From Corynebacterium sp. (lineage in GTDB: Bacteria > Actinomycetota > Actinomycetes > Mycobacteriales > Mycobacteriaceae), in assembly GCF_030826625.1 (NCBI RefSeq), contig NZ_JAPJNQ010000002.1:26800-70335 (forward strand): DNA of 43,536 nt, in the 5' to 3' direction. The translations under genes were made by a program, and so were the position numbers. The notes beneath the pieces are model-generated. The model was not told the DNA's origin, made no database searches, and saw nothing but the letters and a program-made list of their open reading frames with translations. Every line of letters starts with the position of its first letter. The stretch's first letter is position 1. This document shows, piece by piece, positions 32,744 to 39,270 of the stretch.

Positions 32744-34168
32744 ATGCCCACATTTCACAATTTCAGCGAAATGCCGACGCTGCTTAGCCGGGTCAAACGT
32801 GCGATGAGCGCAGACTCCGTGGAACTCATGGCGCTACGTATTTGTTGCTGCGCAATGCCGTGTGCCTTATTGCTGTATTTGCTGATTCAGTATCGCGCAT
32901 TCGGCTCAGACTACATCGGTGATTGGTACGGCTACCTCATCAGCATCGGCCTGGCCAGTTGCGGGGTGTTTATGCTGGTGGCGGCGATCGTCGGCAAGCT
33001 CACGTGGCTGCGTTATTCGCTGTATTGGAATGCCGTTGTGCTCGTGACGGCCATGATCATGTTCCCGGTGGCGTATTACACGATGACGGATCTGGGCCCG
33101 TCGATTCTGCGTTTTACGGATTTCACCGGCCTCCTCGCGATTAGCGTGGTGCTGCTGTCGCCGACGAAACGGGCGGTGATCGCAGCCATCTTGATTCAGG
33201 CGATCCCGGGTGCAATGCATACCATCGTCTACGGTCGTACAAGCCTGCCCGAGCTGATCACCGCTTCCGGTTTCGCGGTGTTAATGAGTTTGATTCCGTT
33301 CGTGCTGGGCGCGGTGACGCTGATGCGCGTGGCCCGCACCATCGACGAGATTGAGGAGCGAGTGCGTAATTCCCTAGCAGACTCCGAGTGCAAACGGGCG
33401 GGCATCGCGGAGCGCAAGCGCCTGAACGGTCTTGTGCATGATCATATTTTGGCGTCCTTGGCGGCGATTGCCCGTGGGCAGACGTTGACGGCATCCTCTA
33501 CGCTGTCGCTGCCTTCGCGTCCGGCCACGGGCGAAGACATTCCCTTGCAGCATTTGCTTGTCGACGTTAAACGCAGCCTGCACGACATAGTTCCGGATTG
33601 CGAGGTTATCGTTTCCGGCAGCACGACGCATGCCTCCATCAAGGCCTCTGCTGCAGAAGCAATTCGGCTTTCCGTCGCCGAGGCTGCCCGCAACTCGTGC
33701 AAACACGCGGGGATTGGCTGCCAGCGACGCTGCGAGATCAGCATCGTCGACGGCGAGCTCACGGTGGAATTAAGCGACAACGGGCGCGGGTTCGATGTTG
33801 TCAACCGGGATCCGCAGCGCTCTGGCATTCAGGTTTCGATTCTTCATCGCATGCGCAGCATCGACGGTGGCGACGCCACGATCACGTCCGCAGAAGGAGT
33901 GGGCACGACCGTGACGGTGCGCTGGTGCTTACGTTCCGTAGAAAGCCAGCAATTCGGGTCCAATGCAGAGACCGCCACTGAGATTTCTGAGTCTGAATCC
34001 ACCGCGGGCAGCCTTGAGCAGCGCCTGTTGCAACCGGCTCACGTGTCACGCGCTGGGCTCGACCGTATCTCGCGCTGGCGGTTATCACTGTGCTCTGCGC
34101 TGCCTGGATCAGCGACGGAAGATTCCTCGCTGCCCTACCTGCGGCGATCACCAGCATCGTCGTCCTAG
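32744..34168 (+). CDS. Sensor histidine kinase of two-component system
   Basis: 474 residues. Five to six membrane segments (about 30-50, 62-84, 92-112, 128-160, 174-195) with short loops, so sensing is probably in the membrane. The phosphorylated histidine is likely His232 in LVHDHILASL, of the HisKA_3/DHp type that pairs with LuxR-type regulators. ATP-binding motifs: N box around AARNSCKHAG (312-322), G1 DNGRGFD (345-351), G2 GVGTTVTV (385-392). The kinase fold ends near residue 396; the last about 78 residues are low-complexity and read like out-of-frame sequence. Overlaps the next gene by 79 bp in the -1 frame. Confidence 0.88.
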   Translation: MPTFHNFSEMPTLLSRVKRAMSADSVELMALRICCCAMPCALLLYLLIQYRAFGSDYIGDWYGYLISIGLASCGVFMLVAAIVGKLTWLRYSLYWNAVVLVTAMIMFPVAYYTMTDLGPSILRFTDFTGLLAISVVLLSPTKRAVIAAILIQAIPGAMHTIVYGRTSLPELITASGFAVLMSLIPFVLGAVTLMRVARTIDEIEERVRNSLADSECKRAGIAERKRLNGLVHDHILASLAAIARGQTLTASSTLSLPSRPATGEDIPLQHLLVDVKRSLHDIVPDCEVIVSGSTTHASIKASAAEAIRLSVAEAARNSCKHAGIGCQRRCEISIVDGELTVELSDNGRGFDVVNRDPQRSGIQVSILHRMRSIDGGDATITSAEGVGTTVTVRWCLRSVESQQFGSNAETATEISESESTAGSLEQRLLQPAHVSRAGLDRISRWRLSLCSALPGSATEDSSLPYLRRSPASSS

Positions 34169-35031
34169 CGTTAATCCTGTTAGATAACTCGCAGCGGATT
34201 AGTGGTTTCCGTCGAGCCATCATCATGGTTGGGTTTATCGCCATCGGCCCTCTGAGCTTATGGCAAAGCGCCGACTATCACGGCATCTCAGAAAATCATT
34301 GGGCTCTCGCGATCACGACGCTTATCAGCAGTATTTTGGTGCTGCGTGGCATGGTGGCGTGGACACTGGTTGGTTTCTTCGCTAATGCTGGGTTGATGCA
34401 CGCGATTTCTTTTCTCAGCGCCGGAGCAATCGACAGCCCATCACTGGTCACGATTTTGAGTTACAGCAATCTGATTATTGCCGCCGCAGTCGTCTACTTC
34501 GCTAACAGTTCGTTGCTCAAATCATTACCAAAGCTGCGTGCAAAAAAGCGGACCGCCAATGCAGAGGCTGCTCGAATCCAGCAGGTGCAATCTGTGTATC
34601 GGCGTTGGCATGAGCGTATCGAATTGGATGCTGCCCCGGTTTTCGAGGCCGTACAGCACTTTAGTTCTCCGCCACCGTTACTTCGTCAGCGTGCGCATCT
34701 CACTGAGCTCGCTATTCGTGATGTTCTGCGCGCCCCACTACTGGATCGTCCGGAATTAAAGGCGGCGGTGTGGGATGCCCGAAATGCTGGGGCGACGGTG
34801 CTGCTTCTCGACGATCGCAGTGAGCGCGTTGCGGGCGACGGCCGAGATTCTGATGACACGGACGCTGCTTCGGCAATGGAAAAACTCATCCCGGTGGCAT
34901 TGCAACAGTTGTTGCAGGCACGCGAGGATAAAATCACCATCCGGGTATTACCGCCAGGCAGGAAGTATTTCGCTACCATCAGCAGCGACGCCAATGGCAT
35001 GACGCGCATCCCGTTCCCGAAGGCTAGCTAA
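34090..35031 (+). CDS. Degenerate histidine-kinase-like membrane protein
   Basis: 313 residues if GTG 34090 is the start. About five membrane segments, then a coiled stretch (AKKRTANAEAARIQQVQ) and a soluble domain with LTELAIRDVLRAPLLDRPEL, GATVLLLDDRSE and ITIRVLPPGRKYFATIS, which mimics the layout of a kinase dimerisation plus ATPase domain but lacks a clear phospho-histidine, N box and G boxes. The frame stays open back to 34018 and encodes a basic flank and half of the first membrane helix (RWARPYLALAVITVL) with no ATG, GTG or TTG, so the annotated start truncates helix 1. Either it was once fused to the kinase and has suffered a frameshift, or initiation is unusual. Confidence 0.72.
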   Translation: MLCAAWISDGRFLAALPAAITSIVVLALILLDNSQRISGFRRAIIMVGFIAIGPLSLWQSADYHGISENHWALAITTLISSILVLRGMVAWTLVGFFANAGLMHAISFLSAGAIDSPSLVTILSYSNLIIAAAVVYFANSSLLKSLPKLRAKKRTANAEAARIQQVQSVYRRWHERIELDAAPVFEAVQHFSSPPPLLRQRAHLTELAIRDVLRAPLLDRPELKAAVWDARNAGATVLLLDDRSERVAGDGRDSDDTDAASAMEKLIPVALQQLLQAREDKITIRVLPPGRKYFATISSDANGMTRIPFPKAS

Positions 35032-35033
35032 TC

Positions 35034-35081
35034 TCGGTGGTTTAGTCTGTCGGTGGCCTGCTCTGTGGGTGGTCTGCTCTG
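35034..35081. repeat. 16-bp tandem array after the kinase-like gene
   Basis: Three 16-bp units (35034-35049, 35050-35065, 35066-35081), consensus TSGGTGGYYTGCTCTG, starting two bases after the stop codon and filling the spacer to the convergent regulator gene. Confidence 0.8.
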
Positions 35082-35103
35082 TTCGAGCACGATCTAGTGC
35101 CCT

Positions 35104-35775
35104 CTAGTGTGGGTCCATCGGCCCCGGCAGGAACCCGTCTTCCTGGGCGCGCTGGTACAGATCAGTCTTGGTATAAGCCGCACGCCCAGCATTGGTGTAT
35201 TTTTGCCGCACCCGGTTGAGATAGTCATTGACCGTATCCTGTTTCAGTCCCGTCAACCGAGCCACGCGTTTAGCGGCTTCGCCGGAGGCATACAGCTCAA
35301 GTACTTCGCGCTGCCGCTCGGATAGGTCCACCGAGTCGATAATGGGATCGGAATCCATCGCCGCTGCCATCTCAGTCGAAACCGTTGGGCGGCCATCAAG
35401 GGTGCGGCGGATCGCGGCAACGATTTCATCTGTCGGCTGCGCTTTGCTGAGCACTTCTGCCACGTTGGTAGTTAAAACCTGACGCAACAAATAAGGGCTT
35501 TCCAACGATGACAGCACCACGATATTTTCTGTGAGCTCTTGGATCTTCTCGACGTTGTCAATCGGCTGGCTGCCGTCGGCAAGCCGCAAATCCAACACCA
35601 CGAGATCAATCTTGCGTTTCCTACCAAGCTCCGTGAAGAGCTCTGGCACGCTGGCAGCACTAGCAATAACTTCTAGGTCTGGATAAGCATTGAGAGCCGA
35701 AGAAAGTCCTTGCCGCGTCAATTCGTGGTCTTCCACGATCGCCAGTCGATAGGATTTTGAGCCCGAGGGTTTCAT
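35104..35775 (-). CDS. LuxR/NarL-type response regulator
   Basis: 223 residues. Receiver domain 10-125: acidic pair in AIVEDHELT, phospho-acceptor Asp62 in VVLDLRLADG, switch residues in VLSSLESPYLL, and LSKAQPTDEIVAAIRR in place of the usual Lys-Pro loop. C-terminal LuxR helix-turn-helix from LSERQREVLELYASG to GLKQDTVNDYLNRVRQKYTNAG. It is convergent with the kinase pair, so it is transcribed separately, and is presumably their partner. A palindrome about 120 bp upstream may be its own binding site. Confidence 0.92.
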   Translation of the reverse strand: MKPSGSKSYRLAIVEDHELTRQGLSSALNAYPDLEVIASAASVPELFTELGRKRKIDLVVLDLRLADGSQPIDNVEKIQELTENIVVLSSLESPYLLRQVLTTNVAEVLSKAQPTDEIVAAIRRTLDGRPTVSTEMAAAMDSDPIIDSVDLSERQREVLELYASGEAAKRVARLTGLKQDTVNDYLNRVRQKYTNAGRAAYTKTDLYQRAQEDGFLPGPMDPH

Positions 35776-35895
35776 GCCAGTCGCCTTGTATGTTCGTTTT
35801 TGGTTTGAGGTAAGCGCGTTATCTCACGCGTGAGGCCATTTTTCAAGTTTAAGGGAATAGTGGCGGAGATAACGATTATGGTTGACACCTCAACC

Positions 35896-35915
35896 TGCCC
35901 CTACTTTAGGTGGCA
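35896..35915 (-). promoter_or_regulatory. Palindrome upstream of the response regulator
   Basis: TGCCCCTACTTTAGGTGGCA, an imperfect palindrome. On the minus strand it reads CCTAAAGTAGGGG, close to the CCCTAAAATTAGGG box of the small peptide genes, and it contains TAAAGT as a possible -10. About 120 bp before the regulator start. Confidence 0.4.
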
Positions 35916-35928
35916 TTAGATATGCGAA

Positions 35929-35964
35929 ACGCCCGCCGTAGCACGCGGGCAATCAGGCGGGCGT
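35929..35964 (-). terminator. Terminator of clpP1-clpP2
   Basis: ACGCCCGCC / GGCGGGCGT (35929-35937 / 35956-35964), perfect 9-bp arms with an 18-nt loop; on the minus strand followed by TTCGCAT, a weak U-tract. Confidence 0.75.
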
Positions 35965-35986
35965 CATGTGCAGAAAAGCGGCAATG

Positions 35987-36018
35987 CCTTAGTTGTCACT
36001 GGCCTTAGTTGTCACTGG
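35987..36018. repeat. 16-bp tandem duplication of the clpP2 end
   Basis: Two exact copies of CCTTAGTTGTCACTGG (35987-36002, 36003-36018). The second contains the last codons and stop of clpP2; the first repeats them, including a second TAA. Confidence 0.92.
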
Positions 36019-36634
36019 CCTTACGGTATTCAAAGACACGGTCGATAATTCCGTATTCCACGGCTTGTTCTGCTGTCAGAATCTTGTCACGGTCCGTATC
36101 AATGCGGATCTGTTCTGCTGAGCGGCCGGTGTGTTCTGCCAGGGTGTTTTCCATCAACGTACGCATACGCTCAATTTCTGCAGCCTGGATTTCCAGGTCA
36201 GAAACCTGGCCTTGGGTGCCGGATGTCGCAGGCTGGTGAATCAGCACACGAGAGTTCGGCAGCGCCGCACGCTTACCTGGCGAACCTGCAGCCAGCAGCA
36301 CAGCCGCTGCAGAAGCAGCCTGGCCCAAGCAGACGGTTTGCACGTCGCAGCGTACGAAACGCATCGTGTCATAAATCGCCATCAACGCGGTGAACGAGCC
36401 ACCTGGGGAGTTGATGTACATGGTGATATCGCGGTCTGGATCCTGCGATTCCAGCACCAACAGCTGCGCCATGATGTCGTTAGCAGCGGTGTCATCAACT
36501 TGGGAAGCCAAGAAGATGATGCGCTCTTCGAACAGCTTGTTATATGGGTTGGTTTCCTTCGTGCCGTTCGCGGAATGCTCCAAAAACGACGGCAGCACGT
36601 ACCGCGAGGCTGGCATCTGGGATTGGTTCAACAT
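36005..36634 (-). CDS. clpP2: ClpP2, ATP-dependent protease proteolytic subunit
   Basis: 209 residues. Serine protease of the Clp complex. Catalytic Ser in CLGQAASAAAVLLAAG, His in VLIHQPATSG and Asp in TDRDKILTAEQAVEYG. The long N-terminal segment MLNQSQMPASRYVLPSFLE is typical of the actinobacterial ClpP2 paralogue. It lies 38 bp after clpP1, with GAGGAG before the ATG. In actinobacteria ClpP1 and ClpP2 form a mixed tetradecamer that works with ClpX and ClpC. The 3' end is tandemly duplicated. Confidence 0.97.
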   Translation of the reverse strand: MLNQSQMPASRYVLPSFLEHSANGTKETNPYNKLFEERIIFLASQVDDTAANDIMAQLLVLESQDPDRDITMYINSPGGSFTALMAIYDTMRFVRCDVQTVCLGQAASAAAVLLAAGSPGKRAALPNSRVLIHQPATSGTQGQVSDLEIQAAEIERMRTLMENTLAEHTGRSAEQIRIDTDRDKILTAEQAVEYGIIDRVFEYRKASDN

Positions 36635-36672
36635 AAAAGTAGTTCTCCTCTTACCTGGTTCGTGGTTCGTGC

Positions 36673-37275
36673 CTAGTTGGTGACGGTGCCGCCCTGGGCA
36701 GCGGAAATAACATGATCAACCATGCCGTATTCCAGTGCCTGCTGCGCAGTGAACCAACGGTCGCGGTCAGAGTCTTTGGTGACCTGCTCAAAGGTCTGGC
36801 CGGTGTGCTCAGCGATGAGCTGTGCCATCTCGCGCTTAGTCTGCGCGAACTGTTCCGCCTGAATAGCGATATCGGCGGCGGTACCACCGACACCAGCGGA
36901 AGGCTGGTGCATCATGATGCGTGCGTGAGGCAGCGCGAAACGCTTGCCAGGAGCACCAGCGGTAAGCAGGAACTGCCCCATCGAGGCTGCCAAGCCCATA
37001 CCGTAAGTGCGAACATCGCATGGCGAATACTTCATAGTGTCGTAAATTGCCATGCCTGCGGTCACAGAACCGCCCGGGGAGTTGATGTAGAGAGAGATAT
37101 CGCGGTTCGGGTCTTCCGCCGAAAGCAACAAAATCTGCGCGCACAGCTTGTTGGCGATTTCATCATCGACCTGAGTGCCCAGGAAGATAATGCGTTCACG
37201 CAACAGACGCTCGTAGACGGAGTCGCCCAGGTTCATACCCGTCGAGCCTGCCTCGCTCGTAATTTTGTCAGACAT
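36673..37275 (-). CDS. clpP1: ClpP1, ATP-dependent protease proteolytic subunit
   Basis: 200 residues from ATG 37275, which has CAGGAG at about 11 nt; the open frame upstream runs into the repeat array and is not coding. Catalytic Ser in MGLAASMGQFLLTAG, His in IMMHQPSAG, Asp in DSDRDRWFTAQQALEYG. First gene of the clpP1-clpP2 operon. A ClgR-type site 75-90 bp upstream suggests stress-dependent activation as in C. glutamicum. Confidence 0.97.
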   Translation of the reverse strand: MSDKITSEAGSTGMNLGDSVYERLLRERIIFLGTQVDDEIANKLCAQILLLSAEDPNRDISLYINSPGGSVTAGMAIYDTMKYSPCDVRTYGMGLAASMGQFLLTAGAPGKRFALPHARIMMHQPSAGVGGTAADIAIQAEQFAQTKREMAQLIAEHTGQTFEQVTKDSDRDRWFTAQQALEYGMVDHVISAAQGGTVTN

Positions 37276-37349
37276 TAGTGTTTCAAACTCCTGTTGGTCG
37301 TCGTCCTCAATGACACCAGCGTACCCGCCGACCGCACGGCCGTCAGGCG

Positions 37350-37367
37350 TGTTCGCTATCAGCGTTG
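37350..37367 (-). promoter_or_regulatory. ClgR-type activator site upstream of clpP1
   Basis: On the minus strand AACGCTGATAGCGAAC, containing CGC-N5-GCG (37354-37364). It fits the published corynebacterial ClgR consensus (WNNWCGCYNANRGCGWWS) at all but the outermost position. About 80 bp before the clpP1 start. Confidence 0.7.
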
Positions 37368-37392
37368 GCACACCTATTAGCCGACTGCTAGC

Positions 37393-37478
37393 CAAGCACC
37401 TAGCATCGGCAAGCGGCAAGCGGCAAGCACCTAGCATCGTCAAGCGGCAAGCGGCAAGCACCTAGCATCGTCAAGCGG
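37393..37478. repeat. 31-bp tandem array upstream of clpP1
   Basis: Two full 31-bp units (37393-37423, 37424-37454; one mismatch) and a partial third (to 37478). Each starts CAAGCACCTAGCATCG and carries an internal doublet of CAAGCGG. It fills the spacer between tig and clpP1, just upstream of the ClgR site. Confidence 0.88.
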
Positions 37479-37577
37479 CAAGCATCGCCAAGCAGATACA
37501 CTGCTTACAGATACGCGAAACCCGCCGACCTCAGCTGCACTAGCCGAACCCGACGGGCGGTATTCACCGGTAAAGGT

Positions 37578-38954
37578 TTACTTCTCCTCGGTGCTCTCCT
37601 GTGCCTCAGCACCTTCGGCACCCTCGGTGTTTTCTTCTTCACCGAAGTAATCCTTCGGATCCACCGAATTACCATCGGTGTCTTCCACCGAAACGTTGCA
37701 GATAGCCATTGCCAGTGCCTTGCCGCGACGAACGTCGGCGAACAAGTTAGGCAACTGGTTAGCCTGCTGCAGCTGCTGCATGAACTGGCCTGGCTCCATG
37801 CCGTAGGAACGAGCAGTGAACATGATGTGTTCGGTCAGCTCTTCCTGGGTTACCTCTGGCTGCTCCTTCTCGGCAACAGCATCCAGGAACAGCTGGGTGC
37901 GAACGGAATCCTCGGCGGATTCGCGAGCTTCCTTATCGAACTGCTCACGGGAAGTGCCCTGTGCCTCCAGCAGCTGTGCCAAAGCCTTCTCATCGCCACC
38001 AACCTGGCCGAGAACCTGGTGGTACTGGTTGTGCACCTGGTCATCGACAACGGTCTTTGGCAACTCGAACTTGACGTTTTCCAGGGCTGCTTTCAGTACC
38101 TCATCGCGGATTTCAGCAGCCTGCTGCGCCTTGACGGATTCCTCCGACTGCGTGCGGATAGCCTCGCGCAGCTCGTCGGCGGTGTCGAACTCGGAAGCCA
38201 TCTGTGCGAACTCGTCGTCAAACTCAGGCAGCTTGCGCTCCTGGGTTTTTTGCACGTGCACCGAAACCTCAGCTTCTTCGCCAGCGTGCTCACCGGTCTG
38301 CAGCTTCGCGGTGAAGCTGTTGTCCTCACCAGTCTTCATGCCACGCAGTGCGGTGTCCAGGCCCTTCACCAGGTTGCCGGAGCCGATCTGGTAAGACATT
38401 GCCTCAACTTTGGCGTCTTCGATTTCTTCGCCATCAATCTCAGCGGACAGGTCAATGACAGCGAAGTCATTGGTCTTGAGCTGGCGCTTGGTCTCTTTCA
38501 GCTCACCGAAGCGATCACGCAGCTGATCGATCTGCTCATCGGTGGCCTCATCCAGCGACTTCAGCGGGGCAACCTTGACGTTGATCTTGGAGAAGTCTGG
38601 GACCTCAATCTCAGGTTGGACGTCAACCTCAGCAGTGAATTCCACGAATTCGTTGTCTTCGATCTGCTTGATATCAACCTCAGGCTGGCCGATCGGGTTA
38701 ATATCATTTTCCTTCATGGCCTCTTCGTACTTGACCGGCAGCATGTCGTTAACGACCTGCTCCAGCACTGGGCCACGGCCAAAACGCGCGTCAATCAACT
38801 GACGAGGCGCTTTACCTTTACGGAAACCTGGGATAGTCACCTGCTGCGCGATGGCCTTGTAGGCGTTGTCAATTTCCTTGTCGAGCTCAGAGAATGGAAC
38901 ATTCACGGTGAGCTTCACGCGGGTATCGCTCAGCTTGTCGACGGTTGTCTTCAC
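37578..38954 (-). CDS. tig: Trigger factor (ribosome-bound chaperone, prolyl isomerase)
   Basis: 458 residues from GTG 38954 (AGGAG 8 nt upstream). N-terminal ribosome-binding domain with GFRKGKAPRQLIDARFG, central FKBP-type isomerase domain (about 150-240, FAVIDLSAEIDGEEIEDAK onwards), then the helical arms and an acidic C-terminal tail rich in Glu (EEENTEGAEGAEAQES). It holds nascent chains at the exit tunnel. The clpP operon follows after a 300-bp spacer with a repeat array and a weak GC hairpin (about 37550-37520). Confidence 0.97.
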   Translation of the reverse strand: MKTTVDKLSDTRVKLTVNVPFSELDKEIDNAYKAIAQQVTIPGFRKGKAPRQLIDARFGRGPVLEQVVNDMLPVKYEEAMKENDINPIGQPEVDIKQIEDNEFVEFTAEVDVQPEIEVPDFSKINVKVAPLKSLDEATDEQIDQLRDRFGELKETKRQLKTNDFAVIDLSAEIDGEEIEDAKVEAMSYQIGSGNLVKGLDTALRGMKTGEDNSFTAKLQTGEHAGEEAEVSVHVQKTQERKLPEFDDEFAQMASEFDTADELREAIRTQSEESVKAQQAAEIRDEVLKAALENVKFELPKTVVDDQVHNQYHQVLGQVGGDEKALAQLLEAQGTSREQFDKEARESAEDSVRTQLFLDAVAEKEQPEVTQEELTEHIMFTARSYGMEPGQFMQQLQQANQLPNLFADVRRGKALAMAICNVSVEDTDGNSVDPKDYFGEEENTEGAEGAEAQESTEEK

Positions 38955-39045
38955 GAGTAACTCTCCTGGTTTCTCATCGAGGGATAATGCTAGAACTTAT
39001 TTTATTAAATAGGAGCCCCGGCTATCTCACCTAGGACCCCATTTG

Positions 39046-39119
39046 TCGGGGCGACAGGATTTGAACCTGCGACCTTCTACTCCCGAAGCAGATGCGCTAC
39101 CAAGCTGCGCTACGCCCCG
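39046..39119 (-). tRNA. tRNA-Pro (anticodon CGG)
   Basis: Acceptor CGGGGCG / CGCCCCG, D arm with AGCGCAGCTTGGTAGCGC, anticodon stem TCTGC/GTAGA with loop TTCGGGA (anticodon CGG), T arm with GGTTCAAATCC. Discriminator A at 39046; the genome does not encode the full CCA end. 74 nt. It lies between tig and the reductase gene on the same strand as tig. Confidence 0.96.
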
Positions 39120-39258
39120 TGGCCTCCCACATGCGCGATTCACATGTGAGCACGACCCCGTAGTCTACCTTCCTTATTTTTCTCCTGCACGGACAGGGTG
39201 GGCTATTTTCCTTGCACCCAGAAGCGGTAGCGAGTTTTTGTTATGCAGCACACACGCT

Positions 39259-39264
39259 AATGTG
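39259..39264 (+). promoter_or_regulatory. -10-like TAATGT of the reductase gene
   Basis: TAATGT lies 7 nt before the ATG at 39271 with no ribosome site between, again fitting a leaderless message. The -35 region (TTTTTG) is poor. Confidence 0.35.
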
Positions 39265-39270
39265 TAACGC

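Noticed and set aside
34018..34089. Programmed -1 frameshift between the kinase and kinase-like genes
   Set aside because: No slippery heptamer and no following pseudoknot is visible in the overlap. An ordinary indel or unusual start is more likely.
37827..38960. 377-residue open frame antisense to tig
   Set aside because: It lies exactly opposite the trigger factor gene, has Leu/Val-rich composition from complementary codons, and no ribosome site. It is a by-product of codon bias.
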